This document shows positions 1-7,081 of a DNA stretch of 55,584 nt, one piece after another. This stretch comes from Phycisphaerales bacterium (GTDB lineage: Bacteria > Planctomycetota > Phycisphaerae > Phycisphaerales > UBA1924): positions 1 through 55,584 of the forward strand of contig JALHOJ010000001.1 in the NCBI GenBank assembly GCA_022843045.1, given 5' to 3'. A program made the translations under genes and the position numbers. Position 1 is the first letter of the stretch; each line of letters starts with the position of its first letter. The notes beneath the pieces are model-generated. The model was not told where the DNA came from, made no database searches, and was given only the letters and a program-made list of their open reading frames with translations.

Positions 1-25
1 CCCGACGAATGTCGGGGTTTTTTTC
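1..25 (+). terminator. Rho-independent terminator of an upstream gene outside the window
   Basis: A 6-bp stem CCCGAC/GTCGGG with loop GAAT is followed by one G and seven T residues (18-24). This is a classic intrinsic terminator for a plus-strand gene that ends before the window. The stem may extend left of base 1. Confidence 0.8.
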
Positions 26-66
26 TGCGCGTGGGAGGGGCGTAGGGAGATTCGGGGTTTGCCTCG

Positions 67-231
67 GAGGGCACGGAGATCACGGAGGAGGAAGAGGGGC
101 CGCGGATCTGCGCGGATTCGCGCGGATAAATACAGAAATTCTGTCTTGCAATCCGCATTCATCCGCTCAAATCCGCGGCCGCTCTTTTCTTCTTCTCTGT
201 GTCTTCTCCGTGGCTCTCTGTGGCCCTCCGT
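67..231. repeat. Imperfect inverted-repeat element with CCGTGG and ATCCGC words
   Basis: Intergenic DNA 3' of the thioesterase gene. The core inverted repeat is 92-107 against 171-186 (15 of 16 bases match). Both arms carry near-tandem words: CGCGGAT units on the left, ATCCGC units on the right. The right flank (about 200-231) is a run of CTCTGTG/CTCCGTGG words that pairs loosely with the CACGGAG words at 73-88. A 13-nt palindrome, ACAGAAATTCTGT, lies in the loop at 132-144. No ORF here looks real. Confidence 0.6.
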
Positions 232-254
232 GGTGAATCGGTTTTCGATTCACC
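232..254 (-). terminator. Hairpin at the 3' end of the thioesterase gene
   Basis: A perfect 9-bp stem GGTGAATCG/CGATTCACC with loop GTTTT spans the stop codon of the thioesterase gene (250-252). It lacks a convincing T tract on the minus strand, so it is either an mRNA 3'-end stabiliser or a weak terminator. Confidence 0.4.
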
Positions 255-663
255 GATGGGCTTCGAGGGCTTTGCGGAGGCGGTCGGGCATTGGCACTTT
301 GGTTTGGGCGGCGTAGTCGTAGGTCACGATGACGCCGCTGCCGATCGCGCTCACTTCGCCGGTTTTCTGGCTGATGATTTCGTGTTCGAGGGTGAAGCGG
401 TCGGCGTCGATGCTGGCGATGCGGGTGGTGATGGTGAGGGTGTCTGGATAGAAGAGCGGTCGGCGGAAGCGGCACTGGGCGCTTTGGAGGATGAAGCCCA
501 CGCGGCCTTGCTCGGTGGCCACTTCGCGAACGGACTCAAAGCCCAGCGAGTGGATGAACGCGACGCGGGCGGACTCGAGATAGCGGAAGAACATGACGTT
601 GTTGACATGGCCGAGGGCGTCCATGTCGCCCCAGTGGATGGGGAGGGTGAGCGGCTGGGGCAT
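250..663 (-). CDS. Acyl-CoA thioesterase, 4HBT hotdog family (YbgC/FadM-like)
   Basis: This 137-aa protein is a normal length for a single-hotdog thioesterase. Near the N-terminus it has the family signature HWGDMDALGHVNNVMFFRY, in which the Asp after Gly is the usual catalytic acid of 4HBT enzymes and GHVNN is the conserved helix start. Such enzymes hydrolyse acyl-CoA thioesters in the cytoplasm; the substrate cannot be told from sequence. It starts at ATG 663, 18 nt after the stop of the SpoIIE-type phosphatase gene on the same strand, so the two are probably cotranscribed. A 9-bp hairpin overlaps its stop codon. Confidence 0.85.
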   Translation of the reverse strand: MPQPLTLPIHWGDMDALGHVNNVMFFRYLESARVAFIHSLGFESVREVATEQGRVGFILQSAQCRFRRPLFYPDTLTITTRIASIDADRFTLEHEIISQKTGEVSAIGSGVIVTYDYAAQTKVPMPDRLRKALEAHR

Positions 664-681
664 GAGCGAGCGTATCGGAGT

Positions 682-2295
682 TCAGCGGACACTCGCGACC
701 ACCAACGTCCGGTCGTCGCTGCGGCTGGCGAGGCCAGCGAACTTGCCCAAGTCGTCGACGATAGCGTTGAGGATGCCTGGGGCCGAGCCTGGGAGGTCTT
801 GCGGGGCGAGTTCGCCGTACATCGGGATGGGCTGCGGGGTGTGGAGCGCGCGGGCGTCGGGATGCGTGGTGGCGCAGCAGGCGAAGCCTCGGCGGATGGC
901 GTCGAACATGCGGGCTTCGCCGAACATGTCGTGGCTGGTGTTGAAAGCTTCGGTGATGCCGTCGGTGTAGAGGATGAGGGCTTGGCCGGATTCGAGCGTG
1001 AGTGAGCGCGTGCCATACTCGGCGTCGGCGAGGATGCCCAGGGGGACGCCCACGTCTTCGAAGGTGTCGTTGCGGACCCCATTGCTGTGGAGGTGGGCGT
1101 CGCGGTCTCGCACGACGGGCGCGGGGTGGCCGGCGTTGGCGTAACGCAGGGTCTTGGTGTTTTCGTCCCAGATGCCGTAGAGCATGGTGACGAATGCGCC
1201 GGTCTCTCGGGTGTAGCGCTCGGAGAGGGCGCGGTTGACGAAGGCCATGGCTTCGTGGGGTTCCCAGACGCGGCCGGCAGCGCGGGCGCTGACATCGCCC
1301 GGCATCAGGTGTGCGATCGCGTGCAGGATTGCCATGAGCACCGCGGCGGGCGTGCCGTGGCCTGAGACGTCGGCGACGAGGATGGCCCATTGGTTGTTGG
1401 GGAGGGGGAAGAAGTCGTAGTAGTCGCCGCCCGCGCGTTTGCTGGTCTGGTAGTACGCGGCGAGTTCGAGCGAGGGGATGTTGGGGGTTTCGCGCGGGAG
1501 CAGCGAGAGTTGGATGTCCTGCACGCTCTTGAGTTCGGCGTCGATTTGTTCGTAGGCCTCGCGGAGGTCTCTGGCGAGGACGAGGTTTTTAGTGCCGCGG
1601 CCGAAGAGGTTGCTTTGCAGGACGAGTTCGGGGAACTTGTCAACGTCGAAGGCGTTCTCGCGGAAGGCGGTGTGGACGACGACGTTGAGGCCCACGCCGT
1701 GTTCGTAGTGTGGAATGACGACGAGACTCTTGGCGTGCTGGAGGTAGGGGTATGCGGGGTCGTCTTGGGGGATGTTGAGGGTGGGGAAGATCAGAGGCTT
1801 GTCGGCCCAGGCGACGTCGGAGAAGAAGCCGCCCGAAAGCAGCGGGAGGCGATCGCGTTCCTTCCAGGGGTCGGGCTGTTCCTTCCAGAGCGTGCTGCGG
1901 GTGATGCGGACTTGCGGGAAGGGCAGGTCGCGGCGCGAGAGGGAGATGGTGTGGCCTGGCTCGATGGTGCCTCGCATGCGGCGGGCGTAGGCCTTGACCA
2001 TGGCTTGCGGGTGGGTCTCCTTGGAGACTTCGCGCATGGTGTCTTCGATGTGTGCGAGGCGGTCTTGCCAGGAGAGGTCTTTGAAACTGGCGGGGACGGC
2101 GTCGCCTGTGGCGAGTTGGACGCGGGATTCGTCGATGGCGGGGCCGCGGACGAGGGACTCGCCATGGGGGTGGCTTGGCGACTGGCCGACGCTGTGGTTG
2201 GTCGCGGGTTGGATGGGTGAGGTCGTCACAGGGTCCCCGTGCGTGACGGGCGACGGGCCCGTGGCTGTTGGATGCATTCTACCGGGTTTGGTCAC
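682..2295 (-). CDS. SpoIIE-family PP2C serine/threonine phosphatase with GAF-like sensor domain
   Basis: In this 537-aa protein, residues 1-75 look disordered (Pro/Ser/Thr-rich). Residues about 100-235 resemble a GAF domain, a charged helical linker (236-262) follows, and the PP2C/SpoIIE catalytic domain begins near 272. Metal-binding motifs are visible: GGDYYDFF (289-296), VADVSGHGTPAAVLM (from 307), NAGHPAP and YTDGITEAF. Architectures of this type (as in RsbU) usually dephosphorylate an anti-sigma antagonist or related STAS protein; no such partner lies nearby. The longest start is GTG 2295. An in-frame ATG at 2277 is an alternative, and neither has a clear ribosome-binding site. It lies 31 nt downstream of the permease gene. 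Confidence 0.88.
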   Translation of the reverse strand: MTKPGRMHPTATGPSPVTHGDPVTTSPIQPATNHSVGQSPSHPHGESLVRGPAIDESRVQLATGDAVPASFKDLSWQDRLAHIEDTMREVSKETHPQAMVKAYARRMRGTIEPGHTISLSRRDLPFPQVRITRSTLWKEQPDPWKERDRLPLLSGGFFSDVAWADKPLIFPTLNIPQDDPAYPYLQHAKSLVVIPHYEHGVGLNVVVHTAFRENAFDVDKFPELVLQSNLFGRGTKNLVLARDLREAYEQIDAELKSVQDIQLSLLPRETPNIPSLELAAYYQTSKRAGGDYYDFFPLPNNQWAILVADVSGHGTPAAVLMAILHAIAHLMPGDVSARAAGRVWEPHEAMAFVNRALSERYTRETGAFVTMLYGIWDENTKTLRYANAGHPAPVVRDRDAHLHSNGVRNDTFEDVGVPLGILADAEYGTRSLTLESGQALILYTDGITEAFNTSHDMFGEARMFDAIRRGFACCATTHPDARALHTPQPIPMYGELAPQDLPGSAPGILNAIVDDLGKFAGLASRSDDRTLVVASVR

Positions 2296-2326
2296 AGTGG
2301 CACGGGAAGCGAGTTGAGGGCGCAGC

Positions 2327-3520
2327 TCAGGTCTTGAAGACGCTGCCTGGTTCGAGCTTGAGCACGCCTCGCAGACTAGCGATGGTGGCGATGCAGCAGA
2401 CCAGGATCATTGCGCTCGCGCTGGCGGCGAGGGTCCACCATTGGGGCTGATAGGGCATGTCGCGGCCTCGGAAGAGGACGCCGACGAGGGTGCTTGCGCC
2501 GACGCCGATGGCGTATCCGATGATGCCCGCGGTGGCGGCCTGGGCCATCACCATGCGGACGATGGTGGCGTTGGTGGTGCCCAGGGCTTTGAAGGTGGCG
2601 TAGTAGCGGGCGTTTTCGTTGGTGAAGAGATAGAGGAGCAGCGCGGAGACGCAGACGCCCGTGACGACGCCAATGCCGACCATCAGGCCGATGCGGCTGA
2701 CCACGCCGGTGTAGCGAACGTAGTACCAGTAGGTGTCGTCCGCGAACTCGTGTGCGGTGCGGGCGCGCAGGCCGGTGTGACGCTCGATGGCGCGGGCGAG
2801 CGTGGTGGGGTCTTCGCCATCGGCGGCCTTGGCGAGCACGAAGGAGAGCATGTGCCGCTGGGCGGGGCTGATCTGGATGGCGCGGGAGTAGGTGGTGTAC
2901 AGGACGGGCTTGGTCAGGAAGCGCGGGCCCAGGTCTGCAAGGCCGATGACGGTGAGGCGATGGTCGTTGACAAGGACATCGTCGCCCACGCGCACGTCTC
3001 TCAGCACTCCCGGATCGGCTTGGTGGCCTTCGTGCGACCAGTGGCGGGCGGAATCAAGCGGGACGCGGAAGGTCGAGCGCGCGGAAGCGGTGTCAAGGAT
3101 CGCGGCGTCGGCCTGGCGCAGCGAGAAGACGTCGCCTTCGACGATGGTGGCGGGGGCGCCCACAAGGGTTGCGTCGTCGAGGCCGATGATCGCGACGCTG
3201 CGAAAGTCGCCCGTGGGCAGGCGGGCGCGGAGGGAGCCAGAGTGCAGCGGCACGGCCCACGCGACGCCCGCGACGCCTCGCACGCGCTCAAGGGCGGTGT
3301 CGGGCATGGGCATGGGTTCGTCGCAGTATTCGACGGCGGGGTCCATGACCCAGATGTCGGCCTGGGGAATGTCGGAGACCAGGGCGTAGCTGCGCTCCAT
3401 CATGCCCGTGAACATCGAGAGCATGTGGGTGATGAGGAAGGTGCTGAGGATGATGCCCAGCAGCACGCCCAGCCACTTGGTGGTGTCGCGCGTCAGCATG
3501 CGCAGGGCGAGGCGGATCAC
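2327..3520 (-). CDS. ABC transporter permease, FtsX/DevC-like
   Basis: This 397-aa protein has the MacB/FtsX permease layout: one transmembrane helix near residues 18-38, a periplasmic domain of about 220 residues, then three C-terminal helices. The N-terminus (LALRMLTRDTTKWLGVLLG) and the long soluble domain recall DevC-type permeases, which work with an ATPase and an adaptor protein in export. No ATPase or membrane-fusion gene is present here, so it is either an orphan or its partner lies elsewhere. The start is GTG 3520; ATG 3496 would remove eight residues. The neighbours on the same strand are the HMA-MauE protein upstream and the phosphatase downstream. Confidence 0.8.
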   Translation of the reverse strand: MIRLALRMLTRDTTKWLGVLLGIILSTFLITHMLSMFTGMMERSYALVSDIPQADIWVMDPAVEYCDEPMPMPDTALERVRGVAGVAWAVPLHSGSLRARLPTGDFRSVAIIGLDDATLVGAPATIVEGDVFSLRQADAAILDTASARSTFRVPLDSARHWSHEGHQADPGVLRDVRVGDDVLVNDHRLTVIGLADLGPRFLTKPVLYTTYSRAIQISPAQRHMLSFVLAKAADGEDPTTLARAIERHTGLRARTAHEFADDTYWYYVRYTGVVSRIGLMVGIGVVTGVCVSALLLYLFTNENARYYATFKALGTTNATIVRMVMAQAATAGIIGYAIGVGASTLVGVLFRGRDMPYQPQWWTLAASASAMILVCCIATIASLRGVLKLEPGSVFKT

Positions 3521-3565
3521 GGGGAAGGGTAGTGGGCGTGGATCTGGGCTTGATTTTCAGGGAAT

Positions 3566-4471
3566 TTACGCCGACGCGGGCCAGAGGAGCATCGCGCCGG
3601 CCATGGCGGCCATGGCGAGGTCTTCGACGAGCGTGACGGTGGTCATGGGGAGGTTCAGGGCGGTGCCCAGGCAGGCGCAGCGGAGTTGCTTCTTCTGGCG
3701 GAGGGCGTTGAGCACGCCGGCGGCGCCCAGGAGCATGAGGGCGAGCGTTGCGATGTTGGCGGCGGGGATCTGAAAGCGAACCAGGAACATGACGCCCAGG
3801 GCGAGTTCGACGAAGGGGTAGACCAGGCCCCAGGGGCGGACGCGCATGGCGAGCAGGTCGTACATCGCGTAGGAGGATGCGAAGCCGCGGAGGTCGAGGA
3901 GCTTGAAGAAGGCGAAGACCAGGAAGAATCCGGCCATGAAGTCGAGCATGAAGGAGTGCCAGGACCAATGGAGGGAGGCGGCGTGGCTTGCGACTGCTTC
4001 GCTCGCGGAGCCGGTGCGAAAGGCGGTGGCGAGGCCCGCGACGAGCGTGATGAAGGCGACGATGAGGAAGAGCGGGTAGAGACGCACGAGTGCGGGGCGG
4101 GTGTCGGGCTCGGCGGCTGGCGCGTATTCGGGTGTGGGAAGCTGTGTGGCGTGCGGATCGGTGTGGAGTGGGGTTTGATGAGTTGCGTGGTGCGGCGCGT
4201 GAAGTGGGTCGTGCGGTTGAGGAGTTGGCGCGAGGGCTTCGCTGGTGATGTCGGTGACGGTGTAGGACCCGGCGGACTCCACGGCGCGGACGAGGGCGGT
4301 TTCAGAGGTCGGTCCGTCGCTCCAGACCTTGGATCGTGCGGGGCTGAGCGTGACGAGCGCGTCGGTGACGCCCGAGACTTTGCGCAAGGCGGCGTCGATG
4401 CGGCTGACGCAGGCTTGGCAGTGCATGCCGCGGATGGAGATGGTGTGGAGGGAGGTTGGTGTTTGGGTCAT
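3566..4471 (-). CDS. HMA domain fused to MauE/DoxX-like membrane domain
   Basis: The N-terminal domain (about residues 6-70) is a heavy-metal-associated fold with the GMHCQACVSRID signature, whose CxxC pair binds Cu+ or Zn2+. A variable His/Pro-rich linker (about 75-120) follows. The C-terminal half has about five transmembrane helices resembling the MauE/methylamine-utilisation family, including an FxxFKLLDLRGF segment and a Cys-containing LRCACLG motif. MauE-like proteins are linked to disulfide or electron handling in the membrane; a role in metal or thiol homeostasis is inference. The chosen ATG at 4471 follows a GGAGG about 12 nt upstream; ATG 4498 is the alternative. It starts close behind the Fic gene. 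Confidence 0.75.
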   Translation of the reverse strand: MTQTPTSLHTISIRGMHCQACVSRIDAALRKVSGVTDALVTLSPARSKVWSDGPTSETALVRAVESAGSYTVTDITSEALAPTPQPHDPLHAPHHATHQTPLHTDPHATQLPTPEYAPAAEPDTRPALVRLYPLFLIVAFITLVAGLATAFRTGSASEAVASHAASLHWSWHSFMLDFMAGFFLVFAFFKLLDLRGFASSYAMYDLLAMRVRPWGLVYPFVELALGVMFLVRFQIPAANIATLALMLLGAAGVLNALRQKKQLRCACLGTALNLPMTTVTLVEDLAMAAMAGAMLLWPASA

Positions 4472-4507
4472 GGCGATGTAAGAACCTCCAAAAACCATGA
4501 GACGGTA

Positions 4508-5911
4508 CTACGACGACTTTCGTTTCACAGATCGCTTCGAGAGTTTCTTGGCGAGATCAGGCGCGGGCAAGTAGACAACTTCTTGGGCGTTCTTCGTTGT
4601 GGCGAGCAGTTTGAGCTCGACAAGGCGCTGAAGGTCGGCGCGGGCGGACTTCACGTTGATGCCGTTGGAGTTGGCGTGGGAGCGGACCGTGTACTGCGCG
4701 AGCGGATTGCGCAGCGCATGATCGAGCAGGATTCGTTGGCGCAGATTCAGTGGCGCGGCGACACCGCCAAGCGCCTGGCTGCGCTTGAGTTTTGCCTCTT
4801 CGTTCGCAAGATGGATCGCAAACTGGTCGAGCGCTTGTTCGATGATGTCGAGCTTGTACAGGACGAAGTGCGTGAGGTCGCCGCCCTCGAGTTCTGTGTC
4901 GAGGTAGGCCTGGGGATAGCGTGCAACGCCCGCGCGGATACGGTCAGAAATGCTCAGGAACTCGAAGATCGGGTAACGTTCTTTGAGTGCGAACCAGTAG
5001 AAGACGGCGCGGGCGGTGCGACCGTTTCCGTCGCAGAAAGGATGCTCATATCCGATCATGAAGTGGAGGATCGCGGCCTTGACGATCGGGTGAATGAAGT
5101 CTTTGCGCGAGTGGTCGCGATTGGCGAAGTCGCAGAGACTCCTCAATCTCGCTGGAAGAGACTCTGCGGGAGGAGGAATGTACAAGTCAGAATTATCGCG
5201 CTCGTCGACGACGCGCACTCGCTCTTCGGGCATGCGAAGCCTGCCCGCTTCGCCAGGGTTATCTAGGGTGCCTTCGGTCAGCATCTGCTGAAGCTCGCAC
5301 AACATGTCGACCGAGAGCGGCTGGTCGAGCAGTTCCTTGATGCGTTGCATCGTGATGTAGTTATTCACGATCATCCGCTCGCCCCGGGCAACGGGCTGGC
5401 GTCCCGAACGGAGCAGGTCGGTTGCCTGTTTTCGGGTGCCCGAGGCTCCTTCTATCAGCGACGACTCCGCGGCTTCGTCCATCAGAGTTCGAATTCTGAA
5501 TCTTCGTTGTTGATCGGCGTCTCCGAGGATGCCGCCTTCAGGATCGAGCGCGACGGGTTCACCTCCACCCAGTGCGCGGTCGATGCGATGCAAGCCTTCA
5601 TGCAGCTGCGGGATGTTGCCAAGCCAGAATGGCTCTCCTGATGTTTGGAACAGCGGCAGAACCTGCTGCATGGACGACATGTAGACGACTTTGGCGACAA
5701 CCCAAGCCTTCTCAGGATCCGCGCCTGCATCTCTGGCGATATGACGGAACTTCCGCCATGGGCGGTACTCGCGCAGGAGTTGGGGACGCCCGTCCAGCAT
5801 GGTCGGTTCAAAGACCAGTTTCTCGGATTTGCCATCGGGTCGTTGCACCGAACCGCCAAACAGCAGCTGCTTGACATTCGCGTGCGTGCAAGGTGGGCGA
5901 ACAAGTTCCAT
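4508..5911 (-). CDS. Fic family protein (AMPylase-type), class II, with C-terminal winged-helix-like region
   Basis: This 467-aa protein carries the complete Fic active-site motif HPFCDGNGRTAR at residues 290-301, where His290 is the expected catalytic base. The N-terminal SSLIEG (150-155) matches the inhibitory-helix motif [S/T]xxxE[G/N], which places it in class II, where the helix obstructs ATP binding. Residues about 380-440 look like a helix-turn-helix module. Fic enzymes transfer AMP or other nucleotidyl groups to protein hydroxyls, often on themselves or on DNA gyrase-like targets; the target here is unknown. Start ATG 5911 has AGGAG seven nt upstream, and is preferred to the upstream TTG at 5953 that lies inside a hairpin. 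Confidence 0.87.
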   Translation of the reverse strand: MELVRPPCTHANVKQLLFGGSVQRPDGKSEKLVFEPTMLDGRPQLLREYRPWRKFRHIARDAGADPEKAWVVAKVVYMSSMQQVLPLFQTSGEPFWLGNIPQLHEGLHRIDRALGGGEPVALDPEGGILGDADQQRRFRIRTLMDEAAESSLIEGASGTRKQATDLLRSGRQPVARGERMIVNNYITMQRIKELLDQPLSVDMLCELQQMLTEGTLDNPGEAGRLRMPEERVRVVDERDNSDLYIPPPAESLPARLRSLCDFANRDHSRKDFIHPIVKAAILHFMIGYEHPFCDGNGRTARAVFYWFALKERYPIFEFLSISDRIRAGVARYPQAYLDTELEGGDLTHFVLYKLDIIEQALDQFAIHLANEEAKLKRSQALGGVAAPLNLRQRILLDHALRNPLAQYTVRSHANSNGINVKSARADLQRLVELKLLATTKNAQEVVYLPAPDLAKKLSKRSVKRKSS

Positions 5912-5952
5912 GGACGGCTCCTGTTTGGGAATCGTAGGAGGGTCGTGGAACA

Positions 5953-5981
5953 AAAAGAGACTTTTGCAAAAAGTCTCTTTT
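5953..5981 (-). terminator. Perfect 13-bp inverted repeat behind the threonine dehydrogenase gene
   Basis: Two 13-nt arms (5953-5965 and 5969-5981, AAAAGAGACTTTT and its complement) are perfect and separated by GCA. On the minus strand the hairpin ends in a T-rich tail, which fits an intrinsic terminator of the upstream dehydrogenase gene. It also sits directly before the Fic start, so an operator role is possible. Confidence 0.55.
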
Positions 5982-6019
5982 GTGAACAGTTGGGTTTTTT
6001 CAGCTGGAGAACCGCAAGT

Positions 6020-7051
6020 TCACCCCACGCTCATCACCACCTTGATCCCCTCCCCGCTGATCATCAGGCCGTGGCCTTTCTTGAAGTCTTCGAGGGGGAC
6101 TTCGTGGGTGATGATGTCTTCGAGTTCGAGGCGGCCGCTCAGGAGCAGTTCTTCCATCTGGTACCAGGTCTCGAACATCTTGCGGCCGTTGATGCCCAGC
6201 ACGGTGCAGCCCTTGAAGATCACCAGCTTGTTGATGTCGAACTTGATGGGGCCCTTGAACAGGCCCAGGAGGGCGGCGGTGCCGCCGTTGCGGAGGGCTT
6301 CGAAGCCTTGGGCGAGGGCGGGTTCGGCGCCGCTCATTTCGAGGAGGACGTCGACGCCTTCGCCCCGGCAGTCCTTGCGGACCTGATTGATCCAGGCGTT
6401 GTCGCGCGGGTCGAAGGCTTCGACGGCGCCGAGTTTCTTGGCGAGAGCGCGTCGGCGCGGGTCGATGTCGGTGGCGAAGATGCGGCTTGCACCGGCGGCC
6501 TTCGCCACGGTGATGCTCATCAGGCCGATGATGCCCGTGCCCGTGACCAGCACGCTCTTGGCGGAGACGTTCGCGGCCATCACGGTGTGCACGGCGTTGC
6601 CCAGGGGATCGAGCACTGCGGCAACCTTGTCGGGGATGCTTGCGTGGACGGGCCAGACATTTTCTTCGGGGACGCAGACGTACTCGGCGAAACAGCCGTC
6701 GCGATCGATCCCGATGATCTTGGTGTCGCTGGCGATGTGGGCGTTGCCGGTGCGGCTGTTGAAGTCTTTCCACGCCGTGATGTGCCCCTCGGCGGAGACG
6801 CGCAGGCCCGGCTTGTAGTTGGTGACCGCGCTGCCGACTTCTTCGATGATGCCGACGAACTCGTGCCCCGTGATGATGCCCACGGGGATGCGGCCTGCGG
6901 CCCACGCGTCCCATTCCCAGATGTGGCGGTCGGTGCCGCAGATGCCGACCTTCTTGACGCGGATCAAGACCTCGCGTGGCCCGGGCTTGGGCTTGGGGCG
7001 ATCGGTGAGCTGGAGTTCGGGGCCGGCGTGGTGTTTGATCAGGGAACGCAT
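6020..7051 (-). CDS. tdh: L-threonine 3-dehydrogenase, zinc-dependent MDR family
   Basis: The 343-aa length and sequence fit threonine dehydrogenase, which oxidises L-threonine to 2-amino-3-ketobutyrate with NAD+. Catalytic-zinc ligands are visible as C38 (VGICGTDRHIWEW) and H63-E64 (GHEFVG), followed by LDPLGNAVHT. The Rossmann NAD site is VTGTGIIGLMS. The structural-zinc lobe normally has four Cys in a CGRCRNC-like stretch; here the equivalent region (about 88-115) has no cysteine. The substrate call rests on overall similarity to Tdh, so another MDR dehydrogenase remains possible. The partner lyase gene (kbl) is not in the window. ATG 7051 is the start. Confidence 0.8.
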   Translation of the reverse strand: MRSLIKHHAGPELQLTDRPKPKPGPREVLIRVKKVGICGTDRHIWEWDAWAAGRIPVGIITGHEFVGIIEEVGSAVTNYKPGLRVSAEGHITAWKDFNSRTGNAHIASDTKIIGIDRDGCFAEYVCVPEENVWPVHASIPDKVAAVLDPLGNAVHTVMAANVSAKSVLVTGTGIIGLMSITVAKAAGASRIFATDIDPRRRALAKKLGAVEAFDPRDNAWINQVRKDCRGEGVDVLLEMSGAEPALAQGFEALRNGGTAALLGLFKGPIKFDINKLVIFKGCTVLGINGRKMFETWYQMEELLLSGRLELEDIITHEVPLEDFKKGHGLMISGEGIKVVMSVG

Positions 7052-7081
7052 CGGGGAAGAGTACCCGCCGAGGTGAGGCGT

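Noticed and set aside
5912-5953. TTG start extending the first Fic protein by 14 residues
   Set aside because: It lies inside the 13-bp hairpin; the ATG at 5911 has a good ribosome-binding site.
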